Origin: Hyphomonas neptunium ATCC 15444
GTDB lineage: Bacteria; Pseudomonadota; Alphaproteobacteria; Caulobacterales; Hyphomonadaceae
Length of the DNA stretch: 64,000 bases
Reading direction: 5' to 3'
Assembly: GCF_000013025.1 (NCBI RefSeq)
Contig: NC_008358.1
Span: 2,728,001-2,792,000, forward strand
Part shown: positions 27,745 to 36,584 of the stretch, one piece after another
Layout: each line of letters starts with the position of its first letter
Position numbering within the stretch: the first letter of the stretch is position 1
Notes under the pieces: generated by a model
Databases searched by the model: none
Told to the model about the DNA's origin: nothing
Seen by the model: the letters and a program-made list of their open reading frames with translations, nothing else
Made by a program: the position numbers and the translations under genes

Positions 27745-29361
27745 TCAGTCCGCCGCCATGCTGGCAAAACAGGCTTCCGGCGCCACGCCCTCAACCCGCT
27801 CCCACTGCATGCCCTCAAATGTATCGCCTTCGGCCTCCAGCGTCGCAGGCACACCGCGTACACACGCGCCAAACGCGTCGCTCGCCGGATAGATCATCTG
27901 CCCGTCGATATGCAGCGCGCGAACATACGCTTCCTCTTCAGCGCCCAGCTCGGCGGAAACGAAGTCGCTCCACGCCTCGATCGTCAGCTCCACATCGCCG
28001 CGCTCGCGCAGCGTGAATACCTCGCGCAGCAGCATATCAAGCGTGCGCGCCCCGCCGCTCGCGGCCCGGATGCGCGAATCCAGATCGGCAAAATAAAGCG
28101 CGCCGCGCTCATACGGCGCATGCCGGATGCGGCCGTCATTGAACCCCACCTGGCCAATTTCAATCGCAGACATTTCCCGCGCCGGATTGGTATAATATCG
28201 CTCGCTCAGCGCGTTGAGCTCAGAGACATATTCCTCCATCGGAACACGTCCCGCACGGAATGGCGCGGTATGCTCGTAATAGGTGGTGAGACCTTCGGAA
28301 AACCAGTTCGTCAGCACATGCTCGCCGCTCAATCCGCCCACCCACATATGGATCATTTCATGGGCAAGCGTCGAGCGCGGCGAGTGCCCGCCCATTTCTT
28401 CGGGCAAGGCAGGCCCGCGCGACAGCATGAAAGAATTGGCCAGCGCGGTGGCCCCGCCATAAGGCTCGGTATCCAGCTGGCGAAGGAACACACGGTAATC
28501 CGGCGCCGGATCGAGATAAGCAAAGAACTCGCCAAAAAAGTCATATAAATCTTTGGCGTAGGCCATCTCGGCGGCCACATCGAAGGGAAAATCGCCCAGC
28601 CAATAGGCGCGGAAATGGCTCTCCTCCTCCGCAGGTGGATATTGCCCGGCCTGCCCCGCCATCAGCCAGCCCTGCATCAGGGCGGCAGGCGGCCCGTTAA
28701 CGGTCACGCGCCCCTCACCGAATGTGGTGACCCCTACCGCACCCGGCCCGAACTCCGTCAGGTCCCACTCAAGAACCGACTGGCTGGCCTCGGCATTCAC
28801 CGGCACGATCATATAGCCCGCGCCCGAGCCACTGACCCCGCCTTTTGACGGCCGGATGCCAAAGGCCGGCCCGGAAGGTCCCCCCTCAGGCTGGACCAGC
28901 GCCCGGTAGCTGATGTCGAGAGGGAATTCGACATCACGGGTCGCCGTCCAGTGCCGGAAGTACGGGAAACCGCCGGGCACTGGGTCGTCCTGCTCAAGGG
29001 TGAACGCAACCGGGCCGGCCTCGTCCGTCACACGCAGATCAAGAATTCGATCCGCAATGCCCATGACATTCACATACACAACCGGCGCAGACAGCTTCAG
29101 GCGGGTTTCCCCGTCCTTCAGGTCACCATGCAGGCGAGACGTGACGGCGATGGCTTCCACCATCCCGTCCTCGCCCAGCTCGGGCCGGAGGGTTATTTCG
29201 TAGGAGGCTTCCGGCCCGGCAGGCGCCGCAGGTGCGGTCTCCCCCGGCGCTGCCTGGCAGGCAGCCGCAGCCATCAGCGTGCAGAAGACCGAGCCCGCCA
29301 CGCGCAAGGAACGGACGCCACATGCGGCCACGCTCCCTACCCGATACCTCGCGTTTGCCAT
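27745..29361 (-). CDS. M61-like zinc metallopeptidase lipoprotein (copy 1)
   Basis: 538 residues. A long n-region and hydrophobic core end in AAAACQA, a plausible lipobox. The catalytic domain shows the zinc site HEMIHMW near residue 332 and a downstream SEGLTTYYE that supplies the third ligand, as in M1/M61 gluzincins (glycyl-aminopeptidase-like). The N-terminal half is beta-rich. Ribosome binding site GAGAGAGG precedes the ATG at 29361. It is divergent from a second member, and the two appear to be paralogues kept side by side. Confidence 0.86.
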   Translation of the reverse strand: MANARYRVGSVAACGVRSLRVAGSVFCTLMAAAACQAAPGETAPAAPAGPEASYEITLRPELGEDGMVEAIAVTSRLHGDLKDGETRLKLSAPVVYVNVMGIADRILDLRVTDEAGPVAFTLEQDDPVPGGFPYFRHWTATRDVEFPLDISYRALVQPEGGPSGPAFGIRPSKGGVSGSGAGYMIVPVNAEASQSVLEWDLTEFGPGAVGVTTFGEGRVTVNGPPAALMQGWLMAGQAGQYPPAEEESHFRAYWLGDFPFDVAAEMAYAKDLYDFFGEFFAYLDPAPDYRVFLRQLDTEPYGGATALANSFMLSRGPALPEEMGGHSPRSTLAHEMIHMWVGGLSGEHVLTNWFSEGLTTYYEHTAPFRAGRVPMEEYVSELNALSERYYTNPAREMSAIEIGQVGFNDGRIRHAPYERGALYFADLDSRIRAASGGARTLDMLLREVFTLRERGDVELTIEAWSDFVSAELGAEEEAYVRALHIDGQMIYPASDAFGACVRGVPATLEAEGDTFEGMQWERVEGVAPEACFASMAAD

Positions 29362-29582
29362 CGCCAGCCTCTCTCCAGTTCAAGGGGCAACTTTCTTGAA
29401 GGATGGCAGAATAGTCCTTTCGATAATGCGCCCGAATAGTGCGCCTCTGCATGAATGCCCCGCCATAGGCCCGCCACCGGGATAGATATTTCGCTGACTT
29501 CCACACGCCCCGCCCTATTCGATTAGAGTTCCCCGGGCGGCGCGCTAGTCTCTCCCTGACACGCCCCAGAGGAGCCCGCCTT

Positions 29583-31352
29583 ATGATCCCCGCCCGCTCG
29601 ACACCTGCCGCCTTCAGCGCCGCCGCGCTCCTCCTGGCCACCCTGCTCTCCGCCTGCGCCGCCCCGGCTGAAACGCCCACGCTCGCCCCCGCCGAAGTGG
29701 CGACTCCGACGGACATGGAAATCGCCCTCACCCCCCGCCGCCCCACCGGCGACAAGGTCGAGACCATCGACGTGACGCTCACCATCCGCGAGCCTGCCCT
29801 CGCAGCGGGCGACACCTTCCTCTCCATGGCCATCGTTCGCGTCATGGCGCCAGGTGCGCTCAATCGCCCCGAAACACTGATCGCAGAAGACGCCGCCGGC
29901 CCGCTGCCCCTCACCATCGAGGAAGACCCCGTCGACCCGTCAGACTTCCGCCAGGACCGACGCTGGCTCGCCGCCCGCGCCACGCAGGGCGACGTCACCG
30001 TCCGCTACACAATCGAGCCGCGCGTCATCACATCCGCCACCCGCCCCGGCCCGCTGATCGACACGCGCACAGAGCTCACCGGCTTTTACGGCTCAGGCAA
30101 CACAATGCTTGCCCTTCCCGTCTCCGGTTGGCCGCGCGAGGTAGCGCTGGACTGGAACCTCGAAGACCTCACCCCCGGCGCCCGCGCTGCCTCCAGCCTC
30201 GGCGAAGGCGATGTCACCGCCACGGTCACCGCGCAAAATCTCAACAACAGCTTCTTCTTCGCCGGCCCCCTGCGCAGCCAGCCCGAAGACGGCGCCGGCG
30301 ACTTTGCCATCTACTGGATCACCCCCGCCGCCTTCGATCTCGACGGCGCCGCCGCCTGGACCCAGGAAGCCTACGCCTATTTCAACGGCTTCTTCGGCGC
30401 CAGCGACACGCCCTTCCGCGTCTTCATGCGCACCACCGAACGCTTCCAGGGCGGCGGTGGCGGCGGCTTCAACTCCTTCATCTTCGGCACCGTCGAAGGC
30501 GAAGATCGCGACCCCGATGAAGTCCGCGGCCTTCTCGCCCACGAGGCGCTCCACCATTTCGTTGGTGGATATGGCGATGGCGGCGGCGCGGGCGGCCAGC
30601 AATGGTATTCGGAAGGGGTGACCAATTACTACACCGTGGTGCTGCCTTACCGCGCCGGCCTCACCAGCCTTGAACACTACATCAACGACTTCAACGGCTA
30701 CGCCAAATCCTACTACACCAATCCGCAGTCGAACCTTTCCAACACCGAAGTCACCCGCCTCTTCTTTGCCGACGGAAACGCCCAGATCGTGCCCTATAAT
30801 CGCGGGCCGCTCTATGTCGCCCTCACCGATGCCCGCATCCGTGCCGCGTCCGGCGGAGCGCTCCGCGTGGACAATCTCATCTTCGATTTCATTGACGCAC
30901 AGAAAGGTGCCGAGGACGGCGTCGCCCTCTGGCATGATCTGGCCGAAGTCTATCTCGGCGAAGAAGGCGGCGCCGAATTCCGCGCCATGATGGAGGGCGC
31001 CCCGCTGGATCTACCCTCAGACCTCTTCGGCCCGTGCTTTGTGGCCGAAGACCAGATGTTGCAGAACTTCGTCGTCGGGTTCCGTCCCTATAAGGATGAA
31101 GACGGCCGCACACGGGCCGGCCCCATCGTGCCGGGCACCGCCGCCGAAGCCGCAGGCGTCGCGCGCTACGACATCATCACAAACCCCGAAGCCCTCGAAG
31201 CAGCCGAAACCGCCGCCCCCGGCACACCGCTCACCCTGAACCTTCAGCGCGATACCGAAACCCTCAGCCGCACCTATACGCCATGGACGTCCCCCACTCC
31301 CGGCAAGCAATGGGTCCGCACGCAGGTTCCCGAAACCGACTGCAATCTCTGA
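29583..31352 (+). CDS. M61-like zinc metallopeptidase lipoprotein (copy 2) with a PDZ-like C-terminus
   Basis: 589 residues with lipobox LLSACAA. The zinc site AHEALHHFVGG places His320, Glu321 and His324, followed by WYSEGVTNYY with the third ligand. After the peptidase domain, residues from about 495 (GPIVPGTAAEAAGVARYDIIT) look like a short PDZ domain, as in many M61 enzymes. AGAGGAG lies upstream of the ATG. Low-complexity Ala/Pro runs make up the N-terminal linker. Together with the divergent copy it extends the exported peptidase set of the island. Confidence 0.86.
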   Translation: MIPARSTPAAFSAAALLLATLLSACAAPAETPTLAPAEVATPTDMEIALTPRRPTGDKVETIDVTLTIREPALAAGDTFLSMAIVRVMAPGALNRPETLIAEDAAGPLPLTIEEDPVDPSDFRQDRRWLAARATQGDVTVRYTIEPRVITSATRPGPLIDTRTELTGFYGSGNTMLALPVSGWPREVALDWNLEDLTPGARAASSLGEGDVTATVTAQNLNNSFFFAGPLRSQPEDGAGDFAIYWITPAAFDLDGAAAWTQEAYAYFNGFFGASDTPFRVFMRTTERFQGGGGGGFNSFIFGTVEGEDRDPDEVRGLLAHEALHHFVGGYGDGGGAGGQQWYSEGVTNYYTVVLPYRAGLTSLEHYINDFNGYAKSYYTNPQSNLSNTEVTRLFFADGNAQIVPYNRGPLYVALTDARIRAASGGALRVDNLIFDFIDAQKGAEDGVALWHDLAEVYLGEEGGAEFRAMMEGAPLDLPSDLFGPCFVAEDQMLQNFVVGFRPYKDEDGRTRAGPIVPGTAAEAAGVARYDIITNPEALEAAETAAPGTPLTLNLQRDTETLSRTYTPWTSPTPGKQWVRTQVPETDCNL

Positions 31353-31372
31353 AATCAGGTCCGGCAGTCCGG

Positions 31373-34195
31373 CTACCGGCGCCCCACTCCGACAATGCGT
31401 TTGGCCAAACCCCCGATGAAACGGCTACCCGCATTCGTGGCGGTAAACACCCACCGGGCCACGCCCGTCCCGTCCCGCCCGGCGCGCATGCAGTAATCAA
31501 AGGCGTAGATCAGCACCATCAGCGACGACAGGATAATCAGCCCATCTGCCAGCGGCGGCAAAAACGGAAACCCGCCCCTGGGCCACAGAACAATGATCGC
31601 GTTGCCGATCCCGAATGCAAACAGCGACCGGCGGCCCATCGCCATCAGCCAGCGCGGCGCGCGGTTACTTAGCGGCGCCACCAGCAACACCCACAACAGC
31701 AGCACACAAATTCCGCCGAACACGAACACATAGGCCGGATGATTGAGGTTGCGCAGTTGCAAATTGGTCAGCGTATCCCAATCGACCGTGTATCCCGGAA
31801 TCGAGAACGCATAGACCAGCGCGAGCGCAAACACCGCCGCGAGAGGCAGCTGCATCCTCGCAAAATGCCGCCGGGGGCTGGGGTGCTCACCGCTGCGCCG
31901 GATGCTGTCGCCGATCCAGATACCCGCCATCAGCAACACGAAGCTGTGCAGGATTGACGGCCCCGCGACCTCGGGCGCCGCGCCCGCGCCAACGACAAGA
32001 TCCATGAGCCGCTGCAATATCGGCTGCCCGGCAACCTTGGGCGGTGTCGGCACCATCTTCAACGCCATGAACGCCGCATGGACTGCCAGAGACGCTGCAA
32101 ACAGGGCCCAGAAATTGAACCGCTTCAGAGCGTAAACAATGGCAGGGATGAGCAGGAACATGATCGTGTAGAAAACCAGGATCTGCGCATAGGGCATGGC
32201 CCCAAGAAGCGCCAGAGACCCCAGCGCATACATCCATCCGGAAGGATCAATCACCCAGATAGCAAAAACATTGACCGCATACAGAGCGTAACACTGCAGA
32301 GACTTTGTCACATAATCCTGCAGCGTTTCTCCCGGATCGGTCTGAGACGAGCGCGGAATATACAGCAGCGGAATCATCGCCCCGAACAGCACGATCAGCA
32401 TCGGCGTGGGAATCCGCGATATGAAGGATAACTCTGGCGGCAGGATATAGAACACCTGCGTGAAACTGTGCGCCATCAGCGCCAGGAAGATGGCAATCGT
32501 CCGCGCCAGGTCGAGACCCTGGATCGAAACGGAAGGATTGCGCTCCAGAGCGTCTTCGGCGCCCGGCGCCTGCCCCTCCTGCATCGCGACCAGATCGCCG
32601 ATCGGCATATTGGCCCAGTTATCGGGCACATGTCCGAGAAATCTCTCCAGTGTAAGGACCATCTGGACATAATTGAGCGAGTCGCCGCCCGCTTCGGTAA
32701 AACTCCAGCGCGGATCAAGGTTGTCCCGCCCGAGGACTGACGCAATCGCAGCGCCAAGCGTCGTGGCCGCAATCGGTCCGGGTTCCGGGCGATAGCTCCG
32801 GATCGTTGCATAGTCGGTCTTGCCCGAAGGCAGGCGGGGGATTTCGCCGACCTCAACCGCCGTAATCAACGAGGCCGGAATACCCAGATCCTGCGCCAGC
32901 AGGCCAGGAACGCGCGCTTCGCTGCCCGGCGTCGTGCTGGCGACCACGATGCCGGAATCATCCCCGGAAACCGCCGCGCTCACGCCCTCTGCGGCCAGCC
33001 GCCGCTCAATATCGTCAAACCCCAGCCGCAGGCCAAACAGCTTTGCAAACCGGCTGATTCGGCCGACAATCCGGTAATAGCCACGCTCATTGCGCACGGC
33101 GATGTCACCGGTGTGGATTTCATCCGTGCCCTGGGGTTTGGCCAGATCGGCGCGGGTCACCGCATACCCCATCATCACATTGGGGCCTTTATAGACCAGT
33201 TCACCGGCGCCTTCGGGCAAGCCCTCGGCATCCTCAATCGGCTCAAGGTGAAAGCTGCCGCCCGGCACCGCAACTCCCACGCAATCGGGATAGGCCGCCG
33301 CGTCCGCCGGCGGCAGATACGCCATCCGCGGCGCCGCTTCGGTCTGGCCATACATGACATAGAACCGCTTGCCGGAGCGATCAGCCCACTGAGCAAATTT
33401 CTGAACGCTCTCGGGCGAGAGCTTTCCGCCCGCCTGGGTGAGGTATCTCAGGCTCTTATGGTCGCGCTCCAGAAATCCGCCAAGTTCAAGCAGCTGATAG
33501 CTGTGCGGAACCCCGGCAATGCTGGTCACGCCCTCCCGGTCCACGATGTCCCAGAACGCGGGCTCTGCCACAGAGCGGTCGGTCAGCACGAGCGTATGCC
33601 CCAGAAGCAAATGCGTATGCAGGACCGAAAGGCCGAAGGAATAATGCGCCGGAAGGGAGGTAATGGCCCGCTCCCCCGGCTGGAATTCCAGATACTCGGC
33701 AATCGCCAACGCGTTGCTGCGCAGGTTTTCATGAGACAGCCGGACGAGCTTCTGGCTGCCGGTCGACCCCGAAGTTGAAAGCAGAACCGCCAGATCGGGC
33801 GACATGTCGGCCCGCTCGCGGCTCAACGCGGTCAGCTTCCAGATGCCGCCAGCACAGACATACGCCGCGTTCGGCTTGAACGTCTGCTCAATCGAGTGAA
33901 CGCCCTCGCCGGCGCTCGCAATGACGACATGCCCAGCGCGCAGAGCGCCAATGTAGAACGCAATCGACTGAACATCATTCTGCATCTCGACCGAGATGAG
34001 CGCCCGCTCAGGTCCGATTGCCTGCGCCGCTGTATCGGCCAGCTGGGCAAGCTCAGCATAGGACACGCTGGAGCCATCTTCACGGACAAGCGCGGTCGCG
34101 CTGCCAAAACGTTCGATTCCCTCGAACAAACGCCCTATCAGCCGGGCGCCATGCGCCGGTCCTGAGGCCTCGTCATGTCCAATGTTGGGAACCAT
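31373..34195 (-). CDS. adenylation-carrier protein fused to a membrane acyltransferase (NRPS-like)
   Basis: About 940 residues. Residues 1-500 form an acyl/aminoacyl adenylation domain with LLSTSGSTGSQK (ATP P-loop), MYGQTEAAPRM and HTGDIAVRNERGYYRIVGR, plus PSGKTDY near its end. A carrier domain follows, with the phosphopantetheine serine in EAGGDSLNY. The C-terminal 370 residues carry about ten hydrophobic helices resembling membrane acyltransferases (OpgC/acyltransferase 3 type). It should activate an acid, load it on its own carrier and pass it to a membrane acceptor. An in-frame TTG 36 nt upstream is an alternative start. No partner biosynthetic genes are adjacent. Confidence 0.85.
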   Translation of the reverse strand: MVPNIGHDEASGPAHGARLIGRLFEGIERFGSATALVREDGSSVSYAELAQLADTAAQAIGPERALISVEMQNDVQSIAFYIGALRAGHVVIASAGEGVHSIEQTFKPNAAYVCAGGIWKLTALSRERADMSPDLAVLLSTSGSTGSQKLVRLSHENLRSNALAIAEYLEFQPGERAITSLPAHYSFGLSVLHTHLLLGHTLVLTDRSVAEPAFWDIVDREGVTSIAGVPHSYQLLELGGFLERDHKSLRYLTQAGGKLSPESVQKFAQWADRSGKRFYVMYGQTEAAPRMAYLPPADAAAYPDCVGVAVPGGSFHLEPIEDAEGLPEGAGELVYKGPNVMMGYAVTRADLAKPQGTDEIHTGDIAVRNERGYYRIVGRISRFAKLFGLRLGFDDIERRLAAEGVSAAVSGDDSGIVVASTTPGSEARVPGLLAQDLGIPASLITAVEVGEIPRLPSGKTDYATIRSYRPEPGPIAATTLGAAIASVLGRDNLDPRWSFTEAGGDSLNYVQMVLTLERFLGHVPDNWANMPIGDLVAMQEGQAPGAEDALERNPSVSIQGLDLARTIAIFLALMAHSFTQVFYILPPELSFISRIPTPMLIVLFGAMIPLLYIPRSSQTDPGETLQDYVTKSLQCYALYAVNVFAIWVIDPSGWMYALGSLALLGAMPYAQILVFYTIMFLLIPAIVYALKRFNFWALFAASLAVHAAFMALKMVPTPPKVAGQPILQRLMDLVVGAGAAPEVAGPSILHSFVLLMAGIWIGDSIRRSGEHPSPRRHFARMQLPLAAVFALALVYAFSIPGYTVDWDTLTNLQLRNLNHPAYVFVFGGICVLLLWVLLVAPLSNRAPRWLMAMGRRSLFAFGIGNAIIVLWPRGGFPFLPPLADGLIILSSLMVLIYAFDYCMRAGRDGTGVARWVFTATNAGSRFIGGLAKRIVGVGRR

Positions 34196-34394
34196 GCATC
34201 GATCTTGTGAGACAAAGCAAACACTTAGCAAGACCTGTGCCGATGTGGGGCGAATTCCGGCTAAGGCCAGTCGCCTGCAACGAGCTGTGCTCAGCCGGGG
34301 CCGTCAGAATCAGGTCGGAAATTGCCCATCCGAAAGGCAAAGCTGGCCACCATTTGTGCGTGGCCCAGATCTCTGCATTTCATTTAACTTTGTC

Positions 34395-34469
34395 TGGAGC
34401 GGGCGAAGAGATTCGAACTCTCGACCCCAACCTTGGCAAGGTTGTGCTCTACCACTGAGCTACGCCCGC
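34395..34469 (-). tRNA. tRNA-Gly (anticodon GCC)
   Basis: Read on the minus strand, the acceptor GCGGGCG pairs with CGCCCGC and is followed by T-CCA. The D-arm GCTCAGTGGTAGAGC, the anticodon loop with GCC and the T-arm GAGAG-TTCGAAT-CTCTT are intact, and CCA is encoded. Confidence 0.96.
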
Positions 34470-34590
34470 ATCCGACTGGTATGTCCGCCTTCTCAGCGGA
34501 GCGGACGGAATATGCGGGAAGCGGCGCCTTTGCAAGAGCCAAATGAGCCCCCGCCTGCACAAATTGTGAGATAAAGCGGCGCGTCCCGTT

Positions 34591-35055
34591 TCAGCCCCGG
34601 AGGACCGCGCGGATCTGATCGGGGCGTACCTCGCGGCCGTCCGCGTCCACGAACGCGGCGCGGATGGCGCCCTTCGATCCGGCCTTGGTGAAGCTGATCG
34701 GCGCGGGCTCTCCCTGGCCCAGCCAGACATCGCCCCATTGGGTCAGCCCGATCAGGATCGGCCGCAGGGAAATTCCCATTGCCGAGAGCACATATTCAGG
34801 CCGCGCGCGCTTGCCCGGCACCTTGTAGGTCCGCTTGGTCAGCAGCCCGGCATCCACCAGAATCTTCAGCCGGCCCGACAGCACGGTCCGGGGGCATTTC
34901 AGCTCCGACTGGAAATCATCAAACCGGCGCACGCCATAAAGCGCGGCGCGCAGAATCAGCAGCGTCCAGCGGTCGCCGATCAGTTCGATGGCGCGGGCCA
35001 GGTTGCAGTTTTCCGGCGGAATGGGAGAGCGGCGGGCAAGGGGTATCTGACTCAT
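34591..35055 (-). CDS. HxlR-family winged-helix transcriptional regulator
   Basis: 154 residues. The HxlR signature is clear: CNLARAIELIGDRWTLLILR, FDDFQSEL and LSGRLKILVDAGLLTK, then the wing region YVLSAMGISL. It has a single Cys in the usual N-terminal position (ENCNLA), which in redox-sensing relatives can be modified. The gene is divergent from the phytase-like lipoprotein gene 136 bp away, which may be its target. Confidence 0.93.
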   Translation of the reverse strand: MSQIPLARRSPIPPENCNLARAIELIGDRWTLLILRAALYGVRRFDDFQSELKCPRTVLSGRLKILVDAGLLTKRTYKVPGKRARPEYVLSAMGISLRPILIGLTQWGDVWLGQGEPAPISFTKAGSKGAIRAAFVDADGREVRPDQIRAVLRG

Positions 35056-35191
35056 GATGATAAACCTGAAAGGGTTCGCTTTCTAAATCCAGAGGGGACG
35101 GCACACCTTTTCACGAAATGGTCAGACCTTTGTCATCCCGTCGTCCGCATTCACCCCGATAGCCCGTGAAGCGATTCTCAGGAGTATGCCT

Positions 35192-36325
35192 ATGCGTCTC
35201 AGCGTGGTTTTGACGGCCCTCTTTGCGGCAAGCCTGATCCCGGCCTGCGCGGCGCCCCAGGATGCCGGCGCAGGGGCCGCGCCCGTCATTGAAACTGTCC
35301 CGAAACGTCCTGAAGTGTCCCGATCTGTCCCGGAAGTGTCCGCGCGTGACGGGCTTTGGCGCGCCTCTGACCATGCCGAAACGCTGATTGCCGCCTCCTG
35401 CCCGGCGGGCACACGGCGCCAGCAGCCTCTGCCGATTGATCTGGCCGTAACCCCGGTTTCCCTCGGCCAACCCGATCAGATTGCGCGCCAGCTGCCCGAA
35501 ACTGTAAGCATTTCAGGGGCCTGGGAACTCTCGTCCAGCAACTCCAATCTCGGCGGTCTCTCCGGCCTGGCCCTCTTGCCCGCCTCGCAAGGCGGCGGCC
35601 TGCTCACCGTCTCCGATGCGGGCGCCTTCGTCTGGATCGACCTGGAAAACGGCGCCCCCACCGCCGCAAAAATCGCCTATATGCAAGGCTCTGACGGCGC
35701 CCAGCTCACCGGCAAGGCAGAAGGCGACGCCGAAGGGCTCGTCTGGTCTGATGGTCTCGCCCTCGTCAGCTTCGAGCGCGCCTTCCGCATCGAAGCCTTC
35801 GCCCTGAGCGCCTGCGGATCTGCGGCCCGCGCCGCGCGCGTTGCCACCCTCCCGGATAAGCACGATAATCGCAATATCGATGAAAATCAGGGTCCTGAGG
35901 CAATTTTTCTCACGCCGGAAGGCGCCCTCGGCTTTGGCTATGAGGGCATGCTCAGCATCTCGCCGCTCGGCCAGGTAAACGCCAATGGCACCGCCGCCTG
36001 GACCGGTGAACGGGCTTCCGCTCCGGCCCTGTATGGCCTTGTCGCCCGCGAGACTGTCACCCTGCCAGACGGATCGCATCGCGCCGTGGAGATGTTCCGC
36101 GCCTGGGACCCGATCCGGGGCAACCGCATTCGTCTGACATGGGGGAAAAGCGACGCAGACTCCCTAACGCTCAGCCGCCCCCTGCTGGTGGATAATTTCG
36201 AGGGCCTCGCCGCAGAACCCCTGCAGAATGGGGCGATCCGCGTCTGGATAGTGTCGGACAACAACTTTTCGGGCAGCCAGCGAACCCTGCTCTATGCCTT
36301 CGATATTACAATCTCACAGAGCTGA
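35192..36325 (+). CDS. esterase-like-phytase family lipoprotein
   Basis: 377 residues with lipobox LIPACAA. The domain from about residue 95 matches the esterase-like phytase beta-propeller family: NLGGLSGLAL, EGDAEGLVW, GPEAIFLTPEG and DNFEGLAAE are the repeated blade motifs, and IVSDNNF occurs near the end. The start at 35192 is preferred over 35186 because AGGAG then sits at the normal spacing. The linker codons at about residues 36-50 coincide with a phased TGTCC array. Exported members may hydrolyse phosphate esters; activity is unproven. Confidence 0.85.
   Translation: MRLSVVLTALFAASLIPACAAPQDAGAGAAPVIETVPKRPEVSRSVPEVSARDGLWRASDHAETLIAASCPAGTRRQQPLPIDLAVTPVSLGQPDQIARQLPETVSISGAWELSSSNSNLGGLSGLALLPASQGGGLLTVSDAGAFVWIDLENGAPTAAKIAYMQGSDGAQLTGKAEGDAEGLVWSDGLALVSFERAFRIEAFALSACGSAARAARVATLPDKHDNRNIDENQGPEAIFLTPEGALGFGYEGMLSISPLGQVNANGTAAWTGERASAPALYGLVARETVTLPDGSHRAVEMFRAWDPIRGNRIRLTWGKSDADSLTLSRPLLVDNFEGLAAEPLQNGAIRVWIVSDNNFSGSQRTLLYAFDITISQS
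35296..35341 (+). repeat. phased TGTCC array, five units (copy A)
   Basis: TGTCC at 35296, CGTCC at 35306, then TGTCC at 35316, 35326 and 35337, giving steps of 10, 10, 10 and 11 bp. The period does not match codon length, so it is not a by-product of an amino-acid repeat. It lies in the linker-coding part of the phytase-like lipoprotein gene. The minus-strand copy at 62496-62541 has the same spacing and also ends its six-base spacer in AAG. Confidence 0.75.
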
Positions 36326-36365
36326 GCAGTGTATGCCGCTTCCCAAAGGCATGGGGAGCCACTAG

Positions 36366-36550
36366 ATTTGCAAAGCACAAGGGCTGCTGCGCCCGCATGG
36401 GACTGATCTCCGGCGACCTTACTTTCCGTCAGGGAGCTGGCATTCTGGCTGGGGCCGTGGCCCTGGCTCATCTGGCGCCCACCTAGTCTCTAGGTCGACG
36501 GGAGTGAAATGTGCCCGGCGGCGACGTGGTTCTTGTGCACTCTTGCCCTT
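36366..36550 (+). ncRNA. ssrS: candidate 6S RNA
   Basis: The region directly precedes 5-formyl-THF cyclo-ligase, the conserved position of 6S RNA in many proteobacteria. Closing-stem segments pair: GCAA (36370-36373) with TTGC (36543-36546) and GCACAAG (36375-36381) with CTTGTGC (36532-36538). A CCTAG/CTAGG hairpin (36482-36494) sits in the central part, and a long imperfect apical hairpin closes at GGCC-GT-GGCC around 36444-36455. 6S RNA mimics an open promoter and sequesters sigma-70 RNA polymerase. The ends are approximate. Confidence 0.72.
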
Positions 36551-36584
36551 TCTGCCGAGCCCAGCGAGGACTAGGAGGGCCTGT

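Noticed and set aside
30093-30935. A 280-codon minus-strand frame rich in Gly, Ala, Val and Glu
   Set aside because: Mirror of the second M61-like peptidase gene; composition reflects third-position GC bias only.
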